A DNA stretch of 64,000 nucleotides from Agarophyton chilense (GCA_030374765.1 JARGXX010000088.1:620001-684000), one strand, 5' to 3'. Numbered from the stretch's first letter, positions 44,521 through 54,480 are shown. Translations and numbers: made by a program. Notes: generated by a model not told the origin, from the letters alone.

Positions 44521-45165
44521 TTATTGCTTGGTGGCGGTCTTGCGACGAACGTGTTCGGCGCGGTAGCGAATTCCCTTGCCCTTGTACGGCTCGGGCGGGC
44601 GACAGGCGCGGATGGTGGCCGCCAATTGATGCACGCGCGCGCGGTTGAGTCCCGTCACCTGCAACAGTTGCGCGCCCAAGACGCGCACCTCAACGTCGCC
44701 TTCGCGCGCCGCAATCTGCACAACGTGCGACAGTCCCACACGAAGCAGCACGTGTGCGCCGTCCGCGCTCATCTCCGCGCGGTAGCCCACGCCGCGCAAC
44801 TCCAGCAGCACGGCCACGCCGTCCGTGACGCCCGCGCACAGCGCGCGCATCACGCCCGCGCCGTCGCCCACGCCCCACACATGCAGCGTCGGCGCCGCCT
44901 CAGCCGCGTCTGCGCCGCGAAACAGCTGCGCGCGCGTCGCGTGGCATTTCTGCAAGGTGTGTCCCAACGGCCCTGCCGCGAAGGCGCGCGTCTTGCGCGA
45001 CGCGTCCGGCGGATACAGAAACAGCCCCACGCCGGGCGTGTCGGACGCGCGCATGGTGCGCGACGCCGCGCTCAGCCGCGCCGTGGCGTCGTGGTTCCGC
45101 GCGTGTCGCCCCACGTACTTGAACAGCTGTCGAAGCGTCACCCATGGCTCGCGCCGCGCCGCCAT
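44521..45165 (-). CDS. Ribosomal protein uL6, bacterial type, probably mitochondrial
   Basis: The C-terminal half has the uL6 signature: VLLELRGVGYRAEM, VGLSHVV, VLGAQLLQVTGLNR, and the end PPEPYKGKGIRY.AEHVRRK. It belongs to the large subunit near the sarcin-ricin loop. The bacterial style and nuclear coding point to an organelle; mitochondrial is more likely, because algal plastids often keep rpl6 in their own genome. I use the ATG at 45165 (MAARREPWVTL); an ATG at 45255 would add an Asp-rich run coded by a GAC repeat. The N-terminal extension (about 70 residues) is long for the family. The codon bias follows the GC-rich surroundings. Confidence 0.8.
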   Translation of the reverse strand: MAARREPWVTLRQLFKYVGRHARNHDATARLSAASRTMRASDTPGVGLFLYPPDASRKTRAFAAGPLGHTLQKCHATRAQLFRGADAAEAAPTLHVWGVGDGAGVMRALCAGVTDGVAVLLELRGVGYRAEMSADGAHVLLRVGLSHVVQIAAREGDVEVRVLGAQLLQVTGLNRARVHQLAATIRACRPPEPYKGKGIRYRAEHVRRKTATKQ

Positions 45166-45599
45166 CGTCGCGTCGTCGACATCGACGTCGACGTCGACGT
45201 CGTCGTCGTCGTCGTCGTCGTCATCTCTCGCATGCCGCCGCCCGCCGCCGCGCATCGCACACGTGTATGTGCCCGTGTCCCACGTCGTCCAGTCACACAC
45301 GCTGCCCACCCACACACGTCGTCCAATCACACACGCCGCCCAGTCACACACGTACCCTACGCCGCGTACGTCGGGTGAAAAAAAGTGTGGCGCGCGCTTC
45401 CACGCGCACGCGCGCGCCGTGGGCGCAAATCACCGCACATCTCCGCTGTCGCCCCGCCGTGGCTGCGTCGCAGTGCACCTACCGAGCGAGTACTCCGCCA
45501 TGGCACGCGCCACCGCGCAGGCCCCGTGTCTCACTACAGCTACATATACATTCGGCGCTTGCGGCGTGCGCCGTGCGATGTGTGACGCACGCGCTACGT

Positions 45600-45603
45600 C
45601 GCT

Positions 45604-45644
<41 letters not shown>

Positions 45645-45686
45645 TATCATCATCATCATCATCCTCCCCCCCCCCCCCCCCCCCCC
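45600..45686. repeat. Compound microsatellite (TCG)n, (ATC)n and poly-C
   Basis: About 14 TCG/GTC units, then about 6 ATC units, then roughly 20 C. Similar GTC runs occur at 45174-45220 and 46015-46040. Confidence 0.9.
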
Positions 45687-45709
45687 GCCCCGCCCACTCA
45701 ACACAAAAC

Positions 45710-46012
45710 ATGACCCCCACGCCGCCGCCGCCGCCGCCGCGCGCCCCCGGCGTCGCCACCGCGTCGCGCCGTCTCGTGCGCCGTCGCGGCCGCGGCGCCC
45801 TAGTGCGCTCCCGCGGTCTGGTATGGTCCAAGCGCGATTTGCAGCGTTTGGAACGTCTATCTCACACCCCGCGTCATGAGCTTGCACCCGACCTGTTGGA
45901 ACAGCCAATTCACGCGCCATCATCATCCACCACGTGCGCCCCGCCGCCGTCATCGCTTGCGTCGCCCGTTTCATCGCCTGTTTCGTCGCCTGTTTCTTGG
46001 CCTCTGCCGTCG

Positions 46013-46043
<31 letters not shown>

Positions 46044-46213
46044 TACCGCTGCCGCCGCTGCCCTTGGCACTGCCGCCTGCGCTGCCTTCGCCGCCTGCGC
46101 GCGGCGCACCGGACGCCTGTGCCTTGTTGCCGTGCGATGCGCAGTCGTCGCCCTGTCTTAATCCTCCTGGCGTCATGGCCATTTCGTCCACCCTCATCCA
46201 CCTCACTCTCTAA
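45710..46213 (+). CDS. Hypothetical Pro/Ser-rich protein (uncertain)
   Basis: 167 codons from the ATG at 45710. The only complex part is residues 20-70 (VRSRGLVWSKRDLQRLERL, HELAPDLLEQPIH); the rest is Pro or Ser runs coded by trinucleotide repeats. Support for the strand: natural codon use in the complex part and an AATAAA about 48 bp after the stop. Against: overlapping frames on the minus strand are also open because of the GC-rich repeats. No family recognised; an Arg-rich start could be a targeting peptide. Confidence 0.35.
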
Positions 46214-46260
46214 TTCCCGCCACACACACCGTCCTTCACGTACTGCCGACGCACCCAAAC

Positions 46261-46266
46261 AATAAA
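46261..46266 (+). other. Possible polyadenylation signal
   Basis: AATAAA, 48 bp after the stop at 46213, followed by AT-rich sequence. Confidence 0.4.
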
Positions 46267-46391
46267 CAAAACATATATATATATCTCTCTCTATATAACT
46301 TTATGCTACTGTACCATCACAATCTCGCGTTTGCTTGTGCACGTACCCAACCCACCCACGTGCACCTAACAAAAATTACATACGCACGCCC

Positions 46392-47564
46392 TCACGGTAG
46401 CTGTCGGTCCATTTCGATCATCTCCTCCACCGTCAAGCGCGGAATCGGCTCCGGGTTTAGCAGCGCCATCGTGCGCGCCGTCTTCACCGCCTTGGTCACC
46501 TTGCGCTGCGCCTTGGCACTCAGTCCGCTTCGGCGTCGCCCCACCAGCTTGAGCCTGTCCGACAAATACCCCTTCAACGTCTCCACCGCCCTAAAGTCCA
46601 CCATCACCCTTCCCCGCCCGTCCGTCAACACGCACTCCCCCTTGCGTCTCTTGTGCGTCCGCGTCTGCGCGCGTTTCCGTTGCCACCCACCGCCCGCCGC
46701 GTGCGGCCCCATTTGCGCCTTGCGCGTCACCGACTGTCGTTGCAGCCGCCCGTATTGCTCCCGTCCCATTGTGCGCTCGTCCACCGCCCTCCACCACTCC
46801 TCATCCTTTTGTTGCGTGCTTTCCTCCAGTAGCTCGTGCGTCTCGCCGCTTTGGATCGACTCCCACAGGTTGTACGTCGATACCGACCGCCCCTCTCCGG
46901 CCGCCTCCGCCGGAACTTGCTTTCGGAACTGCTTGAGCACTTGCCCCGGGATATCCGGCAGCGTGCGAATGTCAAACTGTTTCGCCGTAACAACACATAA
47001 ACAAATACACACACAACTTGGGTCAGCTTTCTTGCTCGCTCGAGTTCGCGCGCAAACTAGCAAACAGACAAGCAAACAGACAAGCAAACAGACAAGCAAA
47101 CATACCGATCGTGGGTCGATGAGCGGATTGGCATTCGCGTCGATTCCACCAAGCCCCTTCTCCACTGCCTCAACGTGCTCCTTCACCAGGCCGTATGTGA
47201 CGCGCATGCGCGCCACTTCCAGCGGGGACAAGTCTCTACAGAAAATGCATCGTCAGTTAGTCCACGTCTAGCTTCTTCGCGTCCAGAGCGTTCGCGTCGT
47301 GCAGCGCATCAGCACCAGTTGAGCGCAGTGGAAACACGAACAGCGGGGTTGACTGCACGCAACTTACAGCGTATTGTCCTCGTCAAAGAAGCCGTCGGCC
47401 GCCTTGCGGTTGCTGTCCCGTTGAGCGGCGCCGTTCGTGGATCCCGTGCCATCGCCGTTCGTTGTGAGCGTTCTGTTTGCGACCAGAGAAACGTTTGGCG
47501 CATGTCGGGCGGAAAAAAGTCGGCGCGCCACGTGCAAGACGCTTCTCTGCATGAGTGTGCCCAT
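46392..47564 (-). CDS. Mitochondrial ribosomal protein bS18, three exons
   Basis: Exons on the minus strand: 47368-47564, 47106-47235 and 46392-46976, giving 303 residues. Introns are 132 bp (GTAAGT..CTGTAG) and 129 bp (GTATGT..AAACAG). The ATG at 47564 opens a typical mitochondrial presequence (MGTLMQRSVLHVARRLFSARH). The bS18 domain is at the C-terminus: RRRSGLSAKAQRKVTKAVKTAR followed by MALL, after VMVDFRAVETLKGYLSD. bS18 sits on the small-subunit platform. The middle part, about 150 residues, is not part of the family core. Because intron 2 is a multiple of three and has no stop, an unspliced frame also reads through it. Confidence 0.8.
47061..47102 (-). repeat. 12-bp tandem repeat in bS18 intron 2
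   Basis: CAAACAGACAAG repeats about three and a half times next to the splice donor. Confidence 0.85.
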
Positions 47565-48109
47565 TGGAACGGATCGGGAGGGGCTGGGTGCTGATCAAGC
47601 ACGCTTGTTTGACGAGTTTGCTTTCAAAGAGGCGCGCCCGTGGCGGACGGTGACACGCAAGGCGGCTTGTGGCTTGCGCCTGACTCGTGTTGGAGCCGAT
47701 CGCGGCGCGAGCTACCTGCACCGAGCTGGTGAGCAACATCAGCAGTCGGTATCGCCACTCGATAGGGATTAGCAATCAAAACGGCAAAATATTGTATTTG
47801 GAGGCGGCAAATACGAGTTGGCATAGACTTACTTACACAGGCAGCCACGTGATGGGGGGCGTCGCGGGCAATGTCCCGATATCACAAACCTGAGAGATTG
47901 GCGCGCATGTGTGCACAGCAAGAGGGGGCTAACCACTTGACACACTCCAGAAAGAGCTAGCAATTGCTAGCTAGACGTGGAATCAACGCCTCGCCTCATC
48001 TCTGTCGCCGGCACCGCCCCACACTCCCAACTCACATTTCATCACAAATGCAAGCTTCTCCACAACACGCCCGAGCACGCCCCCCCCCAATCTTATAATC
48101 TCGAGCCTG
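47565..48109. other. Intergenic region between bS18m and Z-ISO
   Basis: Promoter space for bS18m and 3' space for Z-ISO. No RNA gene or repeat recognised. Confidence 0.5.
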
Positions 48110-49138
48110 TCACAGTCCAAGATCTCCTACAACACGCAGCATCCATGGGTGCGCCGCATACGTCCCCAAAACAAACAAAACCACGCCTGCGTATCCAACC
48201 CCAAACTCATTCCATCTCAACCGTTGCTTGCCGTCGATAATGCGCCCAAACGGAACGATTGACGTTCGTTCAGCGTAGCGTGCCCACTCCTCCCCGTACT
48301 TATCTCGTAACCGTCGATCCCCGTTCCAGGCACCCACCAGGTGCTGCGCAATCAACGTCAGACACGCTACAACAGTGAAGCTGCTTCCCATCCACGCACC
48401 GTGCGCCAAGCACCAAAGAACCTGCCCGGCCAGCTGCGGATGCCGTGAAATCCTCATCACCCCAGTCTCGTATATTCGAAACGACGGCTTCTGCACGGCC
48501 GCTACTTCAAGAAGATTAAACGTAGCAGGATACAACAGTAGAAATGACATGAATGTCACCACCAAACAAAAGTCATGCATGTGCGCGACCCCTTGCAAGC
48601 GCCACAAAGCCCTCCCATCGTATCTGTGTGAGATAAAGTATGCAATCAGACCCGCAGCCGATGGCAATGAGGCTAGAGCAAACCCGACTCTGTACACCCT
48701 TTCGCCCGTAAATCGTGTGAGAAACGGCCGTAGAGAGGCTAGCCCGGAGTGTAGAATTGCGAACAATCCATTGTAAACAACCATATAGTAGTGCGATGCA
48801 TAAGTGTCAAAGTGCTCGGTCACAACGCCGTGTGCAGCGCGTGCGTCAAGATATGCCAAAACAGTGGGCACGCCCAACGCTGCGACCCATCCTATAATTC
48901 CCAAACGCAAAGCATTCACAGAAGAAGACGGCAGACGCGGCACATTGCGTTCGGAGCCGTTGTCCAGCTGACAACTGGGCGTCATCCAACTTCTTCTGAG
49001 CCTTGGTTTGACAACCCCGTTCCATGTTTTGCATGTTCTTTGTGACCCTTTCCCCCGTGCAAGCTTCTCGTTTTCGTGTAGCTTGGCGGCGAACGATGAG
49101 GGAATGAATGTACATGCGGGCCAAGTTCGCTTGATCAT
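48110..49138 (-). CDS. Z-ISO: 15-cis-zeta-carotene isomerase (Z-ISO), plastid
   Basis: 342 residues from the ATG at 49138. It belongs to the NnrU/Z-ISO membrane family, which isomerises the 15-15' double bond of zeta-carotene with a heme cofactor, between phytoene desaturase and zeta-carotene desaturase. Family blocks are clear: LHSGLASLRPF, GERVYRVGFAL, ISHRYDGRALW, LLLYPATFNLLEVAAV, RISRHPQLAGQ, WNGDRRLRDKYG. Conserved His residues lie in LHSGLA, RHPQ and the QHLVGAW region. Several hydrophobic segments fit an integral membrane protein. The first ~70 residues are basic and Ser-rich, like a plastid transit peptide. Shares a short upstream region with TRAPPC6, divergently. Confidence 0.9.
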   Translation of the reverse strand: MIKRTWPACTFIPSSFAAKLHENEKLARGKGSQRTCKTWNGVVKPRLRRSWMTPSCQLDNGSERNVPRLPSSSVNALRLGIIGWVAALGVPTVLAYLDARAAHGVVTEHFDTYASHYYMVVYNGLFAILHSGLASLRPFLTRFTGERVYRVGFALASLPSAAGLIAYFISHRYDGRALWRLQGVAHMHDFCLVVTFMSFLLLYPATFNLLEVAAVQKPSFRIYETGVMRISRHPQLAGQVLWCLAHGAWMGSSFTVVACLTLIAQHLVGAWNGDRRLRDKYGEEWARYAERTSIVPFGRIIDGKQRLRWNEFGVGYAGVVLFVLGTYAAHPWMLRVVGDLGL

Positions 49139-49458
49139 GGTCCGCACCGCTGTACTGAGCGCACTAGCTTTGAGACGAGCTGTTGAGACTCAACACTGCT
49201 GAAGGAGACCCAAGCCCCCCGCATACCGCGAGATGCTGCATTGCGCTCTCTCGAGTAGATAGCTTGGCTCAATGCTGATCTGCATTTAATCACTGTTTGT
49301 CCAAATGAAAATATTGTTCAAAACCTCCGCTTCAGCCCGGTTTTCAACTGCGTTCGTGTGAATCTTTATTGCCCTTTCCAACACCTTTCCTTCTATCCAC
49401 TGGCCCGATCCGGTTTCTCCGCTCTGCAGCGCCTCCGCCGCTTCACAGAAGAGTAGCA
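49139..49458. promoter_or_regulatory. Shared upstream region of Z-ISO and TRAPPC6
   Basis: A 320-bp divergent spacer. An in-frame extension upstream of TRAPPC6 (from 49369) lacks an ATG and is not needed. No clear TATA box. Confidence 0.4.
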
Positions 49459-50070
49459 ATGCATTCGACCGGTGACCAAACTACGGTATCAGAAAGCGCC
49501 CTCACGTTTTTACATGCTCAGATCGTCAACTACCATCTACGAGACTACGGTGGCCATTTTTTCGACCCACCAGACCCCCCGGCTCAAATCGAGGCTCACT
49601 TGTCTTCTTCTTCTGCTTCAACTATACCGCAGGAAGAGGTCCCAAATGATAGTCACGCTCTAGCCGTGCTCTCAGCCAAGCGGAAGCGACTTGACGCGCT
49701 CGGAACGCAAGTGGGAACGCGCCTCGTAGAACGTCTAGCCCTGCACAGAAGCCGTCTGGAAAACCATTTGGATATGGTCAAGTTCATCTGCAAAGACTTT
49801 TGGGAAGCGGTATTTAACAAACACGTGGATGTTCTGCGCACGAACCATCGTGGTTTATATGTGCTCACCGACAACAACTTTCGTTGGTTAGCTTCCGTCA
49901 GCCCAACCCCCCAGCATTCTGGATCACCGGAAGACTACGTGGTCTTTCCCTGTGGGCTCATTTGTGGAGCGTTGACAAGGCTGGGGCTTCCCTGCAGAGT
50001 TACCGCCGAACTGGTCCCCCTAACTTCGGCGTTCAAATGTTCGTTTAATGTGCAGATGGTACAAAACTGA
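49459..50070 (+). CDS. TRAPPC6: TRAPP complex subunit 6 (TRAPPC6/Trs33)
   Basis: 203 residues, Bet3-like fold. The signature part reads FICKDFWEAVFNKHVDVLRTNH and GLYVLTDNNFRWL, followed by FPCGLICGALTRLG and a final strand FKCSFNVQM, as in TRAPPC6/Trs33. This subunit pairs with Bet3 in the TRAPP tethering complexes that activate Rab1/Ypt1 on Golgi membranes. The start at 49459 gives a short N-terminus before SALTFLHAQIVNY, the usual first helix. A Ser-rich insert (residues 48-60) and a helical insert (residues 70-85) lengthen it relative to animal forms. It converges on DDI1, the stops being 50 bp apart. Confidence 0.88.
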   Translation: MHSTGDQTTVSESALTFLHAQIVNYHLRDYGGHFFDPPDPPAQIEAHLSSSSASTIPQEEVPNDSHALAVLSAKRKRLDALGTQVGTRLVERLALHRSRLENHLDMVKFICKDFWEAVFNKHVDVLRTNHRGLYVLTDNNFRWLASVSPTPQHSGSPEDYVVFPCGLICGALTRLGLPCRVTAELVPLTSAFKCSFNVQMVQN

Positions 50071-50120
50071 TGAATGCATCGCTGACCGTTAAAAGGCGCG
50101 ATGCGAGTGCGTGAGAAAAC

Positions 50121-51455
50121 TCAAAATCCGTATCTGGCCTGCGCAAGGACGGCGGCGGCCTGCTCGAGGCTTCCGTTACAGGAAGCGAGCGCTTGAAGCG
50201 CCTCATGCCTCGAGAACCCCATGCCCATCAATTGTGTTACTTTGCTTTCCTCCGGCGCTGGCACTGCGTTGCTCGGGGCACCTGCGTTGCTCGAGGCACC
50301 CGCGTGGCTCGGGGCACCTGCTCCTGCCAAAGATGAAGGGCGACCAGAATTTGGGACGGAGGCGCCTGACGGCCGTTGCGGTTGCGGGGGCTGAGGCGCT
50401 AGTCCTCCTTGCCCACGCATAGTCTTGGGTATGTCCTTCTCGGCAAGGAATGGAACCTCGGCAGATCCGATACGAAGACAATTGTGCTTGAGGTCAATGC
50501 TTGCTTGATGTTTACGCAGCATATCGAGACCAAGCAGCATATCATAGCCTGAACTAATTTCATCCATAACAATGAAGGAAACCTCGAAAATCTCCCCGGC
50601 GAGTGTAAGAAGCGCCATGTGGATTCGCCCATGAATTTTAGCAGTACCGACCCCCTGTGCCATACCGGAAAAGCGGTTGTCCATAAGACGCAATATGTTG
50701 CACTTTTCTGCGCAGCTTCTAGATATAATTGTTGCTTGAGCGCCGCTGAAATAGGTCATTCACGGCAAGTGAGGAAATGTTAGTTGTTTCTTGGCACAAA
50801 CAAAAAAAACACATGGGTGGATTTGTTGCATTGGTTGACTGGAAAGCACTTACCTATCAACAAACGCAGTGACATTGGGCTCGGAATTAATCTTGCACTT
50901 GACGAAAAGCATACTGACAGAGCCAAACGATTCTGGGTTGTGTTCCATTGCGGCTTGCATGTTGCTTTGAATATTCTCCTGGCGTATTCTATCCTCGATG
51001 AATTTCTGTGCTTCGGCAGACATTGGATCCACACCGGAGGGAAGCATTGAACCATTTCTCTTAGCAGCAGCAGACATGTTGACCAGCTCCTGAAGAGCGG
51101 TTTCGTCACCATTCACAATTCGCTGGTGAAGGGCGGGGTTCATAGTGCGCAGCGTGGACATGAGATTGTGATCTCGTCGAATCATATCGAGGGATGCAGC
51201 AGCGCGGGAAGCTGTAGACGGGGGCCCGGCTGCTTGCTTCGCCTGTACCATGACCAAGTCGCCGTCGGCTAGATTCGTTGAAGAAATCATGGCAGATGGT
51301 TCAAGAGTACTTCCATAATGGTTTAAAAGCTGCGACGCCGCTGGGATAGACAAGGCACTCTGGGCGTGCTCCACTAAACGGCTGACGGGATCAGTGGGTT
51401 GCAGTGATATGGTTGTCACGTTGCCGTTTAGCGCTGAAACAAGAGTGATTTCCAT
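50121..51455 (-). CDS. DDI1: DDI1-type ubiquitin shuttle with retropepsin domain, two exons
   Basis: Exon 1 is 50854-51455, exon 2 is 50121-50745; the 108-bp intron has GTAAGT..TTTCAG. The 408-residue product has a ubiquitin-like domain (1-73), the helical region, a retroviral-type aspartic protease with active site VDSGAQATIIS (Asp200), the partner motif DMLLGLDMLRKHQ, a low-complexity Ala/Pro/Gly linker and a C-terminal UBA (KVTQLMGMGFSRHEALQAL). The full UBL-RVP-UBA set is that of yeast and plant Ddi1, which cleaves or delivers ubiquitinated proteins to the proteasome. The intron cuts the Ser codon of the active-site triplet. Confidence 0.93.
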
Positions 51456-51899
51456 AATTGGTGAAGGGAATTATGTTTTGTTGTGGGGAAAAAGAATCGA
51501 ACTGAAGTGGAAAGTGGAGTGTGTATATCAGGGTCGGATTAGGCGTTAGGAAAGTTGGAGCGTATGTGACTTATAAGCAGGTTGCTGTACTCTGACACAG
51601 GTGCCGCAGCGGGGGTTAGGCACCGCTGCCCGAATGTTGCGCAGAACACCCTGTGCCGTGTACAGGCCACACACAACGCCACGTGTACTCAACGCCACGT
51701 GTACCATTGCTTGACGTGGGCACGTGTGCTATTTGCACACTGAGAGACTCCGTTTGCATTGCCGGGCGCTCGGTCGAACCTCTCTGGTCAAACGTCAAAC
51801 GTTAGGTAGGTAGCCTTCGAAGCTAGCGCACATCGTCTGTTTATAACACGCGCAGGCGTGCCATCATACACCACATCTCACACAAGCTGTGCCTGTTTC
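51456..51899. promoter_or_regulatory. Shared upstream region of DDI1 and the serpin
   Basis: A 444-bp divergent spacer. Repeated CACGTG or CCACGTG-like motifs near 51670-51730 could be bZIP/bHLH sites; the one near 51680 is repeated as CAACGCCACGTGTAC. No further support. Confidence 0.35.
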
Positions 51900-53225
51900 A
51901 TGCGTCGGAGCAGCGCCCCTCGCCTACAGACCATGCGAACCCATTCGCCACCCCCTCCCCCATCCCAGGTCCCCGCCTCCAAATCCGTTCCCTCCTCGCC
52001 ATCCCGAGTGGCACGCCTTCTTCTCGTTCCATTTCTCTGCCTTGTCGCACTTTTCTACTTCTTCTCTCCGAGCGTGCCCCAAAGCCTTTCCACTCGTCTT
52101 CGCAGCGCCATGAAAGACGTTCCGCAAACATTAGCGGATGATCAGATTTCTGCTGTGAACAATCTTGGATTCCGACTGCTTGCTGCTCTCAATGATTCCG
52201 ATTCACTTCTCTCCCCGCACTCGATTGCGTCCACTCTATCACTCGTCTCCCTTGGCTCCGCCCCTTCATCCCAAACTCGATCAGAATTCCAGTCCTTATT
52301 GGCGTCGGGAGCCTCGAAAGCAATCGCTCCTGTTGCTACCACTGACAAGTCTGTTACTCTGCACAGTGCCTCCGTGGCCGTTCTAACTTCACTTGTGCTG
52401 CCGTCCTACAAACACAATGTTGTGTCTGCTGGCACACAACTTATTCAGAATCCTACATCTGCCAAACCTATAAATGACTGGGTATCGGAAGCTACCAAAG
52501 GCACAATCACTGGCTTGCTAAGTGATTTACCGTCTCCTTTAGTTGCGATTCTCGTCAATGCCATTTTCTTTCAAGCTTCATGGACAACTTCGTTTGACCC
52601 GGCCAGCACCCTCAAGCTGCCTTTCAACGGAGGTGAACAAGTACATATGATGCGTCTGACGAAAGAGAAGTTTCCATACGCCGAGTGTAACCTGCCCGAT
52701 GGCAACACCGTGAAAATAGCGCAACTGCCCTACGGAGACGGTTCTCTCGCAGCTACGTTTGTTTTGCCGTCCAAAGACTCAAGTCTTGACCATGTCGTGA
52801 GACTACTTGGAGAAAAAGGTGGAACGGTGTGGAACGCGTGGACTGAACAACTTACCATAACAAAGTTGGACCTTGTTTCGCTGCCCCGCTTCAAGCTCAA
52901 GTACGGCGTCAAAAGCGTGAAAGAGGCTTTACAATCTTTCGGGCTACAGAAGGCATTCCAAGTGGACTATGAAAACCCCCCGCTTCCACTGCTCACCGAA
53001 GACAAAGAAGCGTATCTAAGCGACGTTCTACACGCAGCAACGCTGGAGGTGACTGAAGAAGGTACCGTAGCGTCTGCAGCCACGGCAGCAATAGTTCTTA
53101 CACGAGCCGCGCCGAGGCCCATGCCATCATTCATTGCTGATAGACCTTTCTTGATGGTCGTGAGGGACACGGTCACCAAGGCGGTGCTGTTTGTCGCGCG
53201 GATTGACAACCCAGTTCCTCCGTGA
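51900..53225 (+). CDS. Serpin with N-terminal membrane segment, P1 Arg
   Basis: 441 residues from the ATG at 51900. The N-terminus has a Pro/Ser stretch and one hydrophobic segment (37-55, VARLLLVPFLCLVALFYFF), a signal anchor or uncleaved signal. The serpin fold follows: NAIFFQASWTTSFDP, PFNGGEQVHMM, LPRFKLKYGV, the signature FIADRPFLMVVRD and a final FVARIDNP. The hinge of the reactive loop is EEGTVASAATA (P17-P7), as in inhibitory serpins with small residues at P12-P9. By counting, P1 is Arg402 and P1' Ala403, so trypsin-like or Arg-cleaving cysteine proteases such as metacaspases are possible targets. No introns. Confidence 0.9.
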   Translation: MRRSSAPRLQTMRTHSPPPPPSQVPASKSVPSSPSRVARLLLVPFLCLVALFYFFSPSVPQSLSTRLRSAMKDVPQTLADDQISAVNNLGFRLLAALNDSDSLLSPHSIASTLSLVSLGSAPSSQTRSEFQSLLASGASKAIAPVATTDKSVTLHSASVAVLTSLVLPSYKHNVVSAGTQLIQNPTSAKPINDWVSEATKGTITGLLSDLPSPLVAILVNAIFFQASWTTSFDPASTLKLPFNGGEQVHMMRLTKEKFPYAECNLPDGNTVKIAQLPYGDGSLAATFVLPSKDSSLDHVVRLLGEKGGTVWNAWTEQLTITKLDLVSLPRFKLKYGVKSVKEALQSFGLQKAFQVDYENPPLPLLTEDKEAYLSDVLHAATLEVTEEGTVASAATAAIVLTRAAPRPMPSFIADRPFLMVVRDTVTKAVLFVARIDNPVPP

Positions 53226-54480
53226 ACAAACGAACGGTGAGCGAATCGAATCGTAGAGAAGTGTTCTGCTTCGGGGCGACCACGTGTGCTATTGCGCTTT
53301 TACTGTCAAGTTATTGCAAGGACACTGTTTAGATATGTTTTGCGGGGAAAACAAAGAGAAGACCAATTGTAAAGAAATCACCAAGTTTGGTGTGCCTCCT
53401 GCTGGCGTCACTAAACACATGGGTAGCAATATTGGCTGCGTTTTCAGTCATAACGATGTTGCTGAGAACCCTACGTAACACATGAATACTAGACGGGCGG
53501 CAATTTGAACAAAGTAGGTGTGATACGGGCTGGCAGCAAGATTGCATTGGCATGGTAATACTATAGGAACAGTGATTTCGGCGAGAAACTGCGCACAACG
53601 GGGACGACTGCATGGTTGGGCATCCGTTCGTCGACCAGAAAGTATCAACTGAAATGAAGATACGGAAGAGAAGGGGACGATCATATCACTGTTTGATTGG
53701 TGCATATCAACAGTATGCCAGTAATTGATTTGCACAAAAAGGTATGTCGTAGATCATGTTGGCCTCTCTATGGCGTGGCGTATTGTGGCGGCTGGGTCAC
53801 AGCTCTGTCTCGATAGTGACGGCATGGGCGAGGGGAAGAGACGAAAACGTCTCATGACGAGCGCGCGGGAAAAGCGCAACAAGGAGCGGTCGCAAGGAAA
53901 CGTGGGAACGCAAATGAAACGTTTTAGTACAAGGGCTGGTGAGAAGGGGAGCAACAGCTTACGTGCGCACCGAGGTGTAAGCGGCGGCAGGCGGCATCAG
54001 TTGCGCCAGTTGCGCTTGTCGACAGATCTCTCGTGCGTTGAGTGCGCGCCATGCGCGTGCCAAATTGGCGCTTTGCAATTCGTGGGCGCACCCGAGCCAG
54101 CCGCGTTCATCAGCAATCGCGGTGCGTCCCCCCGCCTGCACTGTGCACTGCGCTGCATGCACCACACCTTTGCAAACGTTGCTTCCCCACCACTTTAACG
54201 CCCTCCGTTCAGCTCCTCTTAACATCGGCGTCCTCCCCCCCCCACGCCGTTCGAACCTCTCATTAGTCTGTCTCTCCAATCTGTCACGAGCTTTCACTGC
54301 GCTTCAACGCTTCGTTATTCGCCAATTGCCGTCGTCTTCGCGCGCGCCATCCTCCAAACGTCAGCTCCTCGGCTGCCTTACTTCCCCACTGCCACCGTCC
54401 GCCCTTGCTCCTTGTCCTCCATCTTTCGCCACACGCTGGCGACGCTTTCGTACCTTTGCCGTGCCTACAGTCTTGTGGCC
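53226..54480. other. Intergenic region without a supported gene
   Basis: Several frames of 60-160 codons exist on both strands (for example 53725-54198 plus), but none resembles a family or has steady codon use. It serves as 3' space for the serpin and 5' region for the F-box gene. Confidence 0.4.

Noticed and set aside
44870-45130. Possible plastid rather than mitochondrial origin of the uL6 and bS18 genes.
   Set aside because: The bS18 presequence is typically mitochondrial and algal plastids often encode rpl6 and rps18 themselves; kept as mitochondrial, but only a phylogeny would decide.
44524-45709. Long plus-strand frames of 280-460 codons over the uL6 gene.
   Set aside because: They are opposite-strand shadows kept open by high GC; their products are Arg/Ala/His-rich, with no family, while the minus frame is clear uL6.
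45430-46206. Minus-strand frames opposite the hypothetical ORF, rich in Asp and Gly.
   Set aside because: Generated by trinucleotide repeats and poly-C; the plus strand has the more natural codon use and an AATAAA. Not excluded.
47061-47102. Regularly spaced short repeats that could suggest a CRISPR-like array.
   Set aside because: A simple 12-bp tandem repeat without spacers inside a spliceosomal intron; the genome is eukaryotic.
53725-54198. 157-codon plus-strand ORF between the serpin and F-box genes.
   Set aside because: Biased, Arg/Cys-rich composition, no family resemblance and no conserved blocks.
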